DNA of 64,000 bases from Dethiobacter sp. (GCA_018333635.1 JAGXTL010000060.1:1-64000); one strand, 5' to 3'; numbered from the stretch's first letter, positions 18,643 to 27,509 are shown. Notes: generated by a model from the letters alone, not told the origin. Program-made: numbers and translations.

Positions 18643-19899
18643 TTAATCAATTTCCTCTAATTCAGCACCGAGAGCATTAAGTTTTTCGCAAATTTTTTCA
18701 TAGCCGCGGTAAATATGTTCAATCTCACTGATAACTGTCTCACCTTGAGCAATTAAACCGGCAATAATAAATGATGCACCGGCTCGCAAATCGGTAGCGC
18801 TCACCGGAGCGCCAGAAAGTCGCCTGCATCCAGTCACAATGGCAGTACGGCCCTCAACTTTAACACAGGCGCCCATCCGTTTTAATTCGTCTACATGCTT
18901 AAAGCGTCCTTCAAAAACATTTTCGGAAATCACACTGCTGCCTTTTGCCTGGGTCAATAAAACCATCGCCAGAGATTGCAAATCTGTCGGAAATCCCGGA
19001 TAAGGAAAAGTCTTAATATTTACGGCTTGAGGCTCGTAATTACCTATTACGCGAATTTGGTCATCAAAGACATCCACCGTCATACCCATTTCTCGCAGTT
19101 TGGCCGTGACAGGCTCAAGATGCTTTGGGATCACGTCACTAAGCAGCACATTTCCCCCGGAAGCAGCCGCCGCAATCATATACGTCCCGGCCTCAATCCG
19201 GTCAGGAATCACGCAGTGAGTGGCAGAAAAAAGCTCGTCCACACCTGTCACTTTAATGACATCGGTGCCGGCGCCGCGGACATGAGCGCCCATGGCATTG
19301 AGAAAATTGGCCACATCAACAATTTCCGGCTCTTTTGCCGCATTCTCAATAACTGTTTTTCCTTTTGTGCGGACGGCGGCGAGCATAATATTAATGGTTG
19401 CACCTACACTGACGATGTCCAGATAAATATTTGCTCCCTGCAACCTCTTTCCCTCCACCTTAACCAGGCCGTGCTCCACCTCAATTTTAGCTCCCATACC
19501 GGCCAGTCCTTTGATGTGCTGATCAATCGGGCGCGGCCCAAGATCACAGCCGCCAGGTATTGGCACCTCTGCACGGCCAAATCGCCCAACTAAAGCACCA
19601 ATCAGATAGTAGGAGGCCCGCATTTTTTTCACAAGCTCATAGGGTGCCCGCACTTTTCGCAATGTGGAAGCGTCAATCAGCAAAGTGGAGGGCGTCTCCC
19701 ATGCAACCTGTACTCCCAATTCTGCGATGATTTCCACTAAAATTCGAATATCGTTAATATCCGGCAAGTTTTCAATCCGAACGGGGGCAGCTGCCAGCAG
19801 TGCCGCCGGAATAATAGCAACGGCCGCGTTTTTAGCGCCGCTAATTTTAACTGTGCCGCTAAGCGGTTGACGTCTGCCGCGCACAAGCAATCTGGGCAT
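18643..19899 (-). CDS. murA: UDP-N-acetylglucosamine 1-carboxyvinyltransferase
   Basis: A 418-residue enoylpyruvate transferase of the first committed step of peptidoglycan synthesis. It opens with the family motif RQPLSGTVKISGAKNA. The catalytic cysteine is present at about residue 118 (IPGGCDLGPRP), so the fosfomycin-target form is retained. The late motifs GASFIIAGLIAQGET and IYRGYEKI are also present. It lies 108 bases after yycI and 6 bases before the histidine phosphatase. Placing murA inside the Wal operon ties wall precursor supply to the wall-stress regulon. Confidence 0.96.
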   Translation of the reverse strand: MPRLLVRGRRQPLSGTVKISGAKNAAVAIIPAALLAAAPVRIENLPDINDIRILVEIIAELGVQVAWETPSTLLIDASTLRKVRAPYELVKKMRASYYLIGALVGRFGRAEVPIPGGCDLGPRPIDQHIKGLAGMGAKIEVEHGLVKVEGKRLQGANIYLDIVSVGATINIMLAAVRTKGKTVIENAAKEPEIVDVANFLNAMGAHVRGAGTDVIKVTGVDELFSATHCVIPDRIEAGTYMIAAAASGGNVLLSDVIPKHLEPVTAKLREMGMTVDVFDDQIRVIGNYEPQAVNIKTFPYPGFPTDLQSLAMVLLTQAKGSSVISENVFEGRFKHVDELKRMGACVKVEGRTAIVTGCRRLSGAPVSATDLRAGASFIIAGLIAQGETVISEIEHIYRGYEKICEKLNALGAELEEID

Positions 19900-20007
19900 A
19901 ATTTTAGCCTCCTGAATCTCTCTGCCAACAACATTTATCAGTATACATGATTAAGTCCGCAATGAGAATATATTCTTGCTGAAAAACAAAATTCCTGTAA
20001 AACTCTT

Positions 20008-20868
20008 TTATTTTAATACGCTTGTTTCCACCTCCCCGTTAAAAGCGTTAATATAAACGGCAGTTCCATCAACACCGGCAATCCGCCAAACCGGGACTGT
20101 CTCCCAGCGCTCTGCATCGTAATCCTCACTGAAGTAGCCTAGAGAAATATCCGTAATCTTTTGTGCCGGCATAACGGAAGGCTGTTCAACAAAGATCTGC
20201 ACCGCTTCCAGCGCAGAAATGACTTGGACTTCTTTTGAGCTAAACCCTTGAGATGCAACCCGGTAAATCGTCACCTCACGCACCTGCCCGGCGGCCACCA
20301 GCACTTCCACCGTGCTGAAAAAAAGAGGAAAACCATGATATGTTTGCACAAAACGAAAAAAACTGTCGCCCTTAGCACCGCGTGACCGGAAAAAATCAAG
20401 CTTTAAGTCTTCCCGCCAAAGGCCACGCTCCTGCAAAAAGAGCTCTGCCAGTTGCCTGTTCTCCTCCATGCTTGCTAAGCTGTTCTTCCTTTTAGCAGCG
20501 CTGCGAAAAACAACCTGTCCGCTCGGAGTTACAGTAACACTGTTTCCTTCTTTAGCAAAAACGGTGAGCCCGTTTGTCGTAACTGACTCCGCAACGTCGG
20601 CACCCAAAAACATTTCTACCAAAGCGTCAGACTGCTGCGGCTCGCGGTAAACGTGCAGCAATGAAAGTCGTGGCGCCTGCCTGGGTATGGGCGCAGCCAG
20701 TTCATATCCGGCAGCCGTCAACAGAACGCGGACTTTTTCCAGATCTTCGCCGCTTAAGGAGCGGCCTGCCTGTAGCGGTTGCGGGCTAAACCAGAGACGA
20801 TAACTCAAAAATAAATTGAGCAACAGAAAAGCTAAAATCAAAATGTTTTTTGCTTTAGACAGATCCAA
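20008..20868 (-). CDS. yycI: Two-component regulatory protein YycI/WalI
   Basis: A 286-residue membrane protein with one N-terminal helix (NILILAFLLLNLFLSYRLW) and an external YycI domain. In Bacillus, YycI together with YycH forms a membrane complex that controls WalK kinase activity. The sequence is diverged, but its position directly after yycH and the short N-in/C-out layout fit. A TTG start at 20868 with AGGTGA upstream is used, 16 bases after the yycH stop. Confidence 0.88.
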   Translation of the reverse strand: MDLSKAKNILILAFLLLNLFLSYRLWFSPQPLQAGRSLSGEDLEKVRVLLTAAGYELAAPIPRQAPRLSLLHVYREPQQSDALVEMFLGADVAESVTTNGLTVFAKEGNSVTVTPSGQVVFRSAAKRKNSLASMEENRQLAELFLQERGLWREDLKLDFFRSRGAKGDSFFRFVQTYHGFPLFFSTVEVLVAAGQVREVTIYRVASQGFSSKEVQVISALEAVQIFVEQPSVMPAQKITDISLGYFSEDYDAERWETVPVWRIAGVDGTAVYINAFNGEVETSVLK

Positions 20869-20884
20869 TCCTCTGTCACCTCAC

Positions 20885-22180
20885 CTAATTTGATGCAAGA
20901 ATTTGACCTGTGTGTCCCTGGACAAACACCGTTTGTCCGTGCTTAAACAAAAAAACCCACGCCGGCTGCGCCGTGCCATGTCCGACATAGTAAGCCGGAT
21001 ATACTTGTATAAGCCTGCCGACAGTAGTCTCTGCTTTTAAATACTCGGCTACAGACTGAACCGCCTGCCGCGGATCAATCAACGCTCTCTCTGCGCCAAG
21101 GGGACTGTCCAGCAAAACAATCTGCCGTTTATAATCTATAACCCCACGATCTGAAAAAAGGAGCTTTACTGCCGGCTCGGCAGCCAGCAGACGCATTCCT
21201 TCTTGCACGGAGACCAGAGAAATTGTTTCCACCTGCCCCTGCAGGTGGCTCCCTGGCAGATTTTGCGCGGCAGAAAAAGGATCAACCCACAAGTGGACAG
21301 GCCAGCCCCCCATAAATTGCAGATACTGAGCCGCCCGCCGCAAAGCTTGTCCTAATTCCATGGCTTCCTGTCCAGGCTCACTTTTGGGTGATGTATAGCC
21401 TATTTGACCTGAGGGAAACAAACGTAACCCCCGCTGACCGTCTGTATAAATCACTGCGCCGTCCCGCTCCTCAATCCGTCTGACCATAGCCTGGTTTATA
21501 AAAATGCTGCGCAACAATTTTTCCGTATCCAGCATTTCGGAGCGAATTGAAAATGGGGCAAGATATGGCAAATCCTCAGGAATTAATATTTTATCCTCTC
21601 CATCCACAACCAGGGGCTCCCATTCAGCCGCTGACCATAGACGATGCCGAACCCCACCGGCAAAGGCATTCATAAACTGTTCCTCCCACCCGTCAGGAAG
21701 AAGCGAAAGCTCGGATGTCAGCCAAGAACCTTGATGGTCTTTAAACCAAATCTTCAGCGGCTCTTGAGCAAACCAGGCCACTTCTGCCACCCGCAGTTCA
21801 GCAGGAAGGGAGGCTGACAGCCAAAGACGGGCTTTCACAGGCATCGCAAAGAAGGCATGGGCAGCCGTCCCTGTCATTTTGTGTGGGGGCGCTGCGCCTT
21901 CAGGCGGCTTGCCGGCGTGAATAAGTTCGAGCAGCAGCGCCCATGCGGTGCTCTGCCCTTCATCCCAAGGCTCAAGAACCCACCAGGCATCTTCTGCGCC
22001 TAAGCGCAAGCGTGGGACAAGTTGCTCCGTAGGCGGCCGCAATTCACCAAAAGTCAAGCGCTCATAGGCAGGCGGCAACGCAGTTTCCAGCGCGGGTTGC
22101 CCAAACAAGAGACGCCCGGTCAGGATGATACTTATGCCAACCAATAGGAGCAGTAAGCCTGTTTTTACGCGCTCTCGCAC
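20885..22180 (-). CDS. yycH: Two-component regulatory protein YycH/WalH
   Basis: A 431-residue protein with a single N-terminal membrane helix (TGLLLLLVGISIILTGRLL) and a long extracytoplasmic region, matching YycH in size, topology and position. It modulates the WalK sensor from outside the membrane. The GTG start at 22180 lies inside the 3' end of walK (16-base overlap) with GGCGGAGAAGA upstream, so translation is coupled to the kinase. Sequence conservation in this family is low; identification rests largely on gene order. Confidence 0.85.
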   Translation of the reverse strand: MRERVKTGLLLLLVGISIILTGRLLFGQPALETALPPAYERLTFGELRPPTEQLVPRLRLGAEDAWWVLEPWDEGQSTAWALLLELIHAGKPPEGAAPPHKMTGTAAHAFFAMPVKARLWLSASLPAELRVAEVAWFAQEPLKIWFKDHQGSWLTSELSLLPDGWEEQFMNAFAGGVRHRLWSAAEWEPLVVDGEDKILIPEDLPYLAPFSIRSEMLDTEKLLRSIFINQAMVRRIEERDGAVIYTDGQRGLRLFPSGQIGYTSPKSEPGQEAMELGQALRRAAQYLQFMGGWPVHLWVDPFSAAQNLPGSHLQGQVETISLVSVQEGMRLLAAEPAVKLLFSDRGVIDYKRQIVLLDSPLGAERALIDPRQAVQSVAEYLKAETTVGRLIQVYPAYYVGHGTAQPAWVFLFKHGQTVFVQGHTGQILASN

Positions 22181-23973
22181 TCTTCTCCGCCCCCTTCCGC
22201 CTGCGCATACGGCAAGCTAATCCGCACTTCTGTCCCCGACTCCGGTTGGCTTCTCAGCGCAATTGTGCCTCCATGTGCCTCAACTATCTCCCGCGCAATC
22301 GCCAGCCCGAGGCCTGTACCGCCAAAATCTCGGGAACGCGCCTTATCCACCCGATAGAAACGCTGGAAAACCCGCTCTACATCCTCAGGCGGAATCCCGA
22401 TACCATTGTCTTTAACAAGAATTGTGATCACAGAGCCCCTTTCCTCCAACAAGACAGCAACTTTCCCATCTTGGGCGGTAAATTTAAAGGCATTCTGAAT
22501 CACATTAAGCAGCACCTGCTTCATTTTATCTCTATCAAAACAGTAACATAGCGGTCTCTCAGGCAGCGTTACAAGCATGCCCGGCCGCTCTGCTCCGAAC
22601 TCAATTTCCAACTCGTTAACTACTTCCAGCACCAGTTCATCTAAGCGTTGGCAAAAAAGACGCCAGGCAACCTGCTGAAAATCTAATTGTGACAGCACCA
22701 GCAAGTCTTTCACCAGGCGAACCATCCGCTCCGTTTCTTTTTCCATTGTTGTAAGAAAGGAAAAACACGTATCCGTTTGATACATTGCTCCTTCCAAAAG
22801 TGTTTCGGTATAGCTTTTCAGTGTAGTAAGAGGCGTCCGCAATTCATGGGACACATTGGCCACAAATTCCTGTTGAATACGAACGAGTTCCCGTTCCTTG
22901 CTGATATCGTGCAAAATAATCAACACACCTGAGGATAGGTCGCAAGCTGAGTGTTCCTGAGTGTGGAACGGCACATAACTTGCCAAAATAGTCCTTTTAT
23001 GAGGCGCCAGGAAAATTTCACGGCTCTGCTGCTTGCCGTTGTTTAGTAGCTCCGCCAAATCAACCTGGGCCAGCAGCTGCCTCAGCACTGCCGCCGGTGG
23101 CTCTTCCCCGGGAGAAAGTTCCAGTAAGCTGTGACCTGTTGGATTTAAATGTACTACCTTCCCTTCACGATCCAAAGCGACAATGCCATCTGTCATATGG
23201 CTGAGAATTGCTGCCATCTTTCCTTTTTCCGATGACATTTCCTGCAATGTAGCATCTAACTGCAAAGAGAGGTAATTAAACATTTCTCCAAGGCGTCCTA
23301 TCTCATCGTGAGAGCGCACATCAATTTTTTGGCTAAAATCGCCGTGAGCAATTTGAGCCGCTTTGGCGGTAACTTCCTGAATAGGGCCGGTAATGCTTCT
23401 GGCTAAGAAAAATCCGAGCAAAACTGTTACGCCAATGACTAAGACGGCGCCTGTGAGAAAAATGAGCTGGATTTCCCGCAGTGTAGCATATAGGGGTTCC
23501 AGTGAGCCGCTTAAATAGACAACACCCATCGTTTTCTCGCCGGATCGCACCGGTAACGCCAGATGCTTTACCCGTTCTCTCGTCTCCGGATTAAGACGTA
23601 TTTCACCGCTGCGGCTGCCGGTTAGAGCACGGGTAATTTCTTCCTGAATAATCCGTTGTCCCTGCAGCCCGGCTTCCGTGCGAGAAGAAGAAATGAGCCG
23701 CCCGAAACTGTCCAGCACCATAATATCAGTAATCCCGGCATGGCGGGAGTATTCCAGCACAAGTCCGTCAATAGCGCTGTTTTCATCTGTGCCCGTCAAA
23801 TATCGTTCCAGAAAGCTGGCCAGAAGTAATCCCTGAGCCTCCAAATTGCGCGAATATGTACGGAGATAGTACTGCTCCAGCGACTGAGTGAGAAAAACAA
23901 CGAAAAACTGCATAGCAAAAAGAATCAGCAGGGCATAAGTAAAGGCAATTTTCCATTGCACACTCCTAAGCAT
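22165..23973 (-). CDS. walK: Sensor histidine kinase WalK/YycG
   Basis: A 602-residue kinase: helix 1 (about 8-30), an external sensor region of about 130 residues, helix 2 (about 170-192), HAMP, PAS (about 250-350), HisKA with His376 in NVSHELRTPLTT, and an ATPase domain with DNGIGIPPEDVERVF and GGTGLGLAI. This layout is that of the cell-wall sensor WalK. ATG 23973 is chosen because AGGAGAGAGAG lies upstream and the helix begins there; the longer frame runs inside walR. It overlaps walR by 8 bases. It phosphorylates WalR in response to wall status. Confidence 0.95.
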   Translation of the reverse strand: MLRSVQWKIAFTYALLILFAMQFFVVFLTQSLEQYYLRTYSRNLEAQGLLLASFLERYLTGTDENSAIDGLVLEYSRHAGITDIMVLDSFGRLISSSRTEAGLQGQRIIQEEITRALTGSRSGEIRLNPETRERVKHLALPVRSGEKTMGVVYLSGSLEPLYATLREIQLIFLTGAVLVIGVTVLLGFFLARSITGPIQEVTAKAAQIAHGDFSQKIDVRSHDEIGRLGEMFNYLSLQLDATLQEMSSEKGKMAAILSHMTDGIVALDREGKVVHLNPTGHSLLELSPGEEPPAAVLRQLLAQVDLAELLNNGKQQSREIFLAPHKRTILASYVPFHTQEHSACDLSSGVLIILHDISKERELVRIQQEFVANVSHELRTPLTTLKSYTETLLEGAMYQTDTCFSFLTTMEKETERMVRLVKDLLVLSQLDFQQVAWRLFCQRLDELVLEVVNELEIEFGAERPGMLVTLPERPLCYCFDRDKMKQVLLNVIQNAFKFTAQDGKVAVLLEERGSVITILVKDNGIGIPPEDVERVFQRFYRVDKARSRDFGGTGLGLAIAREIVEAHGGTIALRSQPESGTEVRISLPYAQAEGGGEECESA

Positions 23974-24664
23974 GACTCTCTCTCCTGATGAAATAGCCGG
24001 CTCCCCGTCTTGTGCGAATGTAACGCGGCTGACTGGGATCTTCCTCAATCTTTTCCCGTAAACGGCGTATAGCCACATCCACAGTTCTTTCATCACCGTA
24101 AAAGTCATAGCCCCAGACTTCTGACAATAACTTTTCCCGGGAAATTACGTATCCGGCGTTATCCATTAAATAGACTAGCAGCAGATATTCCCGATATGTC
24201 AGGTCAATGACCCGACCTGCCTTCAGCACTTCCATTCGTCCGGTATCCACCTGCAAATCATGACAAAATATTAGCTCTGCAGCCACCAGCTCCTTAGATT
24301 GGTTGCGACGCAACTGGGCTTTCACTCGAGCGACAACCTCTCGTGCCGAAAACGGCTTTGTGACATAGTCATCGGCTCCCAGCTCCAGCCCCAAAACTTT
24401 ATCCAACTCCGTGTCTTTCGCCGTCAGCATAATTACGGGCACATTGCTGATTCGCCGGATTTCCCGGCAAGCAGCAAAACCATCCAGCTTCGGCAGCATA
24501 ATATCCAGCAGGATTAGATCCGGTTGCTGCATTTTTGTCTGCCGCACAGCCTGCTCTCCGTCGTAAGTTACAATCACGGTAAATCCTTCCTGCTCGAGAT
24601 TATAACGAAGTATTTCTGCAATAGGCTTTTCATCATCGACTACTAATATTTTTCCCCGCGTCAT
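23966..24664 (-). CDS. walR: Response regulator WalR/YycF
   Basis: About 232 residues: a receiver domain with the acidic pocket VVDDEKP, phospho-acceptor aspartate in LILLDIMLP and conserved TAKD and KPF, then an OmpR-type winged helix (REYLLLVYLMDNAGYVISREKLLSEVWGYDF...ERTVDVAIRRLREK). The last part matches the very conserved WalR recognition helix. ATG 24664 is preferred to GTG 24667 on spacing from GAGGTG. It should activate or repress wall hydrolase genes through TGTWAH-N5-TGTWAH sites; one such site lies 1.1 kb upstream. An 8-base inverted repeat lies just before the gene. Confidence 0.95.
   Translation of the reverse strand: MTRGKILVVDDEKPIAEILRYNLEQEGFTVIVTYDGEQAVRQTKMQQPDLILLDIMLPKLDGFAACREIRRISNVPVIMLTAKDTELDKVLGLELGADDYVTKPFSAREVVARVKAQLRRNQSKELVAAELIFCHDLQVDTGRMEVLKAGRVIDLTYREYLLLVYLMDNAGYVISREKLLSEVWGYDFYGDERTVDVAIRRLREKIEEDPSQPRYIRTRRGAGYFIRRESHA
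24132..24145. promoter_or_regulatory. Noc-binding-site-like 14-mer inside walR
   Basis: On the minus strand ATTTCCCGGGAAAA, 13 of 14 identical to the Bacillus subtilis Noc consensus ATTTCCCGGGAAAT. It lies in codons for a conserved ISREK segment, so coding constraint could explain part of it. The Noc homologue at 44571-45455 has the residues associated with this specificity. Confidence 0.5.
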
Positions 24665-24684
24665 CACGGCACCTCATCACGCTT

Positions 24685-24707
24685 TTTAACTATAGCTTCT
24701 AGTTAAA
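24685..24707. promoter_or_regulatory. 8-bp inverted repeat before walR
   Basis: TTTAACTA (24685-24692) and its perfect complement TAGTTAAA (24700-24707) are separated by 7 bases, between the peptidase gene and walR. There is no T-run, so it is a poor terminator. It may be an operator or an mRNA processing hairpin. Confidence 0.4.
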
Positions 24708-24770
24708 GGGTTTATTTCCTGCTTCACGAAAGAGCTGGACTGCCGCATTTATGTGGCTAAGCTGACAAAC

Positions 24771-25643
24771 TTAACCGGTCCGGTACCAGCGTTCATCCTG
24801 GCCGAACCAAACCTCCCAGCCCTGAAGAAAACTTTCCCTGTCCAAACCATAAATCTGTTGCAGAGCCTGATAGAAGCTCTCGCCCCTCCCCAGCTTATCT
24901 ATGAGCTGATTAAGACCTGCCAGCCCCTGCAGCGTTTCCAGGTAGCTGACCATACTCAATGCCTGTCGGTAAGCAAGCGCCTGGCGAGGGAGCGCATCAA
25001 ACGAGTGATCTAGCGCCTCCAGGGAATAAAGGCGATTTGCCAGGGAACTGTCTGCTTCCAGCCACTCATAGCCTAAAAGATGGTATTCCGTCAGCTGGGC
25101 AAGCCCCTCGCTAAACCAGCGCGGATAATTTCCTTTTGCCCGCAGCTCTAAAGCAAAGTGAGTATATTCATGAATAAGCGGCCCCTGGCTGGCAAAGACA
25201 TACCAACGTTTGGACTCAGGATACCAATGCCACGCCCTGGGCGAAAGAATTTTTATTGTATCTGCCAAATAGACACCTAACGCGCCTGTTTCACGCCCCC
25301 AGCCAAAAGCTTCTTGCAATATCTCTTGGCTGGGGACGACAATGAGCCAGGGCCTTTTTTCCCCGGCTGAATGCGGAATCAACTCAGCAACTCTTCTTAC
25401 AGCCATGTCTGCTTCTTTAGCAATTTTTTCAGCCAAAATTTGGTCTTCCGGTACATAGCGCAGCTGAAAATATTTGCTTTCCAGGGATGACCACGTCAGA
25501 TAATGACGGCGCACAGAGATAAGCGTGGCAGCCTGCCAAACAGCATGAAGAGCATGTGAGAGATACGGGCTGAGCGACAGCAGCAAAATAAGAGCTGAAG
25601 CTATAATTACTCTCTTTCTTATCCCAACTCCACTTACCGGCAA
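24771..25643 (-). CDS. Peptidase MA-family metallohydrolase, membrane-anchored or secreted
   Basis: A 290-residue protein with an N-terminal hydrophobic segment (VIIASALILLLSLSPYL) and a gluzincin active site HEYTH followed by a downstream glutamate in RWFSEGLAQLTEYHLL. That arrangement is the peptidase MA-like group. It would act outside the membrane. A TTG start at 25643 has GGAGAG eight bases upstream; no better start is seen. It lies between an M23 endopeptidase and walR, downstream of a WalR-box promoter, so a role in wall homeostasis is likely but unproven. Substrate unknown. Confidence 0.75.
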   Translation of the reverse strand: MPVSGVGIRKRVIIASALILLLSLSPYLSHALHAVWQAATLISVRRHYLTWSSLESKYFQLRYVPEDQILAEKIAKEADMAVRRVAELIPHSAGEKRPWLIVVPSQEILQEAFGWGRETGALGVYLADTIKILSPRAWHWYPESKRWYVFASQGPLIHEYTHFALELRAKGNYPRWFSEGLAQLTEYHLLGYEWLEADSSLANRLYSLEALDHSFDALPRQALAYRQALSMVSYLETLQGLAGLNQLIDKLGRGESFYQALQQIYGLDRESFLQGWEVWFGQDERWYRTG

Positions 25644-25732
25644 AGCTTACACTCTCCTCTCCCCACCAGCATCATAACAGATTCGCCCTGCTCTTTCACT
25701 GGAAATGGCAAGCATCAAATGCAAAAACAGAC

Positions 25733-25760
25733 AGAAAAAGAACGTGGAAGCCCACGTTCA
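25733..25760 (-). terminator. Rho-independent terminator upstream of the MA-peptidase gene
   Basis: On the minus strand an 8-base stem GAACGTGG/CCACGTTC with a 4-base loop (25759-25740) is followed by TTTTTCTG. It could end the M23 endopeptidase transcript. Because the WalR-box promoter starts upstream of it, it may also act as a leader attenuator. Confidence 0.75.
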
Positions 25761-25798
25761 AGAAAAAAATAGATTAAGAGGGGGTCAAACTTACTCTT

Positions 25799-25831
25799 AT
25801 TATATCGTGCCAATATTACAGACAGATTACA
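25799..25831 (-). promoter_or_regulatory. WalR box with -10 element
   Basis: Minus strand TGTAAT-CTGTC-TGTAAT (25831-25815) matches the WalR/YycF consensus TGTWAH-N5-TGTWAH exactly. A perfect TATAAT (25804-25799) follows 10 bases later. The -35 position has no recognisable hexamer. The promoter reads toward the MA-peptidase and walRK genes. Confidence 0.7.
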
Positions 25832-25913
25832 GAAAGATTGATTTTAGATGACACCGGCACCTAGAAAGCGACAACACGTCACAAAATTCCGTCCGATTCT
25901 GTAGCTAGCATTT

Positions 25914-27332
25914 TTAGAAAAACTGCAGTGGGTTAACCTGCGACCCGTTGCGATGCACCTCGAAATGGACGTGTGGGCCGGTGGAGTTGCCTGTGCTGCC
26001 AATCCGGGCGATTTGCTGTCCACGCTGCACCCGCTGCCCCACAGAGACTAGATTTGATGAATTGTGGGCGTACAGAGTAGAGGTGCCGTTGCCGTGGTCA
26101 ATGGCAATCATGATGCCAAATCCGCCATTCCAGCCTGCTGCCGTAACTACTCCGCTGTCGGCCGCCAGAATGGCGGTACCGTGGGCTGCGGCAATATCTA
26201 CACCTGCGTGGAAACTCCTGCCTCGCTGACCAAAAGGAGAGGAAATTCTCCCGCCTGAAACCGGCCAGAGAAAACGCCCTGTTCCCACTTGGGGAGGGAC
26301 GGCAGCCGTTCCGCGAGCGACAATCTGATCCAGAGGCTCTCTAATAACTACTTCGTCTATAACTTCGCGCAGCACTTCATTACCGTTTGTCTGCGTAATG
26401 CTTACAGTCACTTCTTTTATACCAACTTGACCGGGTTGAACAACCCTTGTGTTTCCTCGAAACAGCTTACTGTCATTTTGATATCTTGTCGCAAAGGGAA
26501 TCTGTTTCTGCAGCGCTACTTCCTGGGTAACAGAAACATCAACCAAAGGTTCTGCCACCACTAGGCTAATTTCTTCACCCGGTTTAATCCGCTCGGAGCT
26601 TGCCAGCTGAGGATTAGCTTCTTGAATCTCGTCGACAGTCATATTGTTCTGGCGGGCAATCGTCCAGAGGGAATCACCACGTGATACCAGGTATACCTCC
26701 CGCCTGTCTGTCCCCCGGCGCAAAACCTCGGCTGCCCTGTCCACAGTATAGAGGGCGGCAGGATCTACCAGCGTCTTCCGTGCCCCCACATTATCATCAA
26801 TCACGATGGCACGGATAACTGCATTTTCCTTGCCGCTGGCATAAGCCGCTTTTAACTCCCCGATAACTTTTTCGTAATCCTCATACCGTCGCACAGCCAG
26901 CGTATCTTTGCCGTTTACTGTAATCACATAGGCGTAAACATCATAAATTAAAGCCTGCCTTACCTGGTCCCTTACTGCCCAGTCATTAGGCTCGGCATCT
27001 CTGCGCTGCTCGCGTTCAACCCGCACCTCCTGGACAGCCCTGACTTGCAAAGCATAACGCTCCTCTGCCTGCGCCGCCAACTCTGCCACAAAAGCCAAAA
27101 ACTCTGTGTCGCTAGACACATAGCCCTTTTCTTCCCCATCAAGGTACACCACGTATGTAAAAGATTCCAAATGGGCATAAACCCCAACCGACCCCACAGT
27201 CAGCATCAATATTACCATCAAAAACATAACGCGTTTAGCCGAATTATTTGTGCGACCGCGCAAGAGAGCAAGCCTTTTCAGCAGCTTCTGCTTTATTGCT
27301 TGCACCATGGCCACCAGTAGTTGTTTTCGCAT
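25914..27332 (-). CDS. Secreted M23 endopeptidase with LysM and G5 domains
   Basis: About 472 residues. A basic N-terminus and membrane helix (about 35-55) lead into a long external N-terminal region, a LysM peptidoglycan-binding domain (YLVSRGDSLWTIARQNNMTVDEI), a G5 domain (IPFATRYQNDSKLFRGNTRV to EVIDEVVIREP), and a C-terminal M23 domain with zinc ligands in FHAGVDIAAAHGT and HVHFEVH. It should cut peptide cross-links in peptidoglycan. ATG 27332 with GAGGTG is preferred over 27392. Enzymes of this kind are classical WalR targets, and it lies next to the Wal operon. Confidence 0.92.
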   Translation of the reverse strand: MRKQLLVAMVQAIKQKLLKRLALLRGRTNNSAKRVMFLMVILMLTVGSVGVYAHLESFTYVVYLDGEEKGYVSSDTEFLAFVAELAAQAEERYALQVRAVQEVRVEREQRRDAEPNDWAVRDQVRQALIYDVYAYVITVNGKDTLAVRRYEDYEKVIGELKAAYASGKENAVIRAIVIDDNVGARKTLVDPAALYTVDRAAEVLRRGTDRREVYLVSRGDSLWTIARQNNMTVDEIQEANPQLASSERIKPGEEISLVVAEPLVDVSVTQEVALQKQIPFATRYQNDSKLFRGNTRVVQPGQVGIKEVTVSITQTNGNEVLREVIDEVVIREPLDQIVARGTAAVPPQVGTGRFLWPVSGGRISSPFGQRGRSFHAGVDIAAAHGTAILAADSGVVTAAGWNGGFGIMIAIDHGNGTSTLYAHNSSNLVSVGQRVQRGQQIARIGSTGNSTGPHVHFEVHRNGSQVNPLQFF

Positions 27333-27477
27333 CTTACACCTCGCTAAGACTCTGAGGAAGAAACTATCCTTCCAGATTTTTCTGATGTTCATTTCTATAA
27401 TTATATGTTTTTTTTTTAATAATTCTGCGCATCTTTTAATATTCCTGCAAAAAATTAATAATTTTATTAACTTTTCT

Positions 27478-27509
27478 TAAAAAAATAAAGAGACCTTAAT
27501 CTGGTCTCT
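27478..27509 (-). terminator. Terminator after tRNA-Lys
   Basis: On the minus strand a 7-base stem AGAGACC/GGTCTCT (27509-27489) is followed by TTATTTTTTT. It ends transcription coming from purA and tRNA-Lys. Confidence 0.75.
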
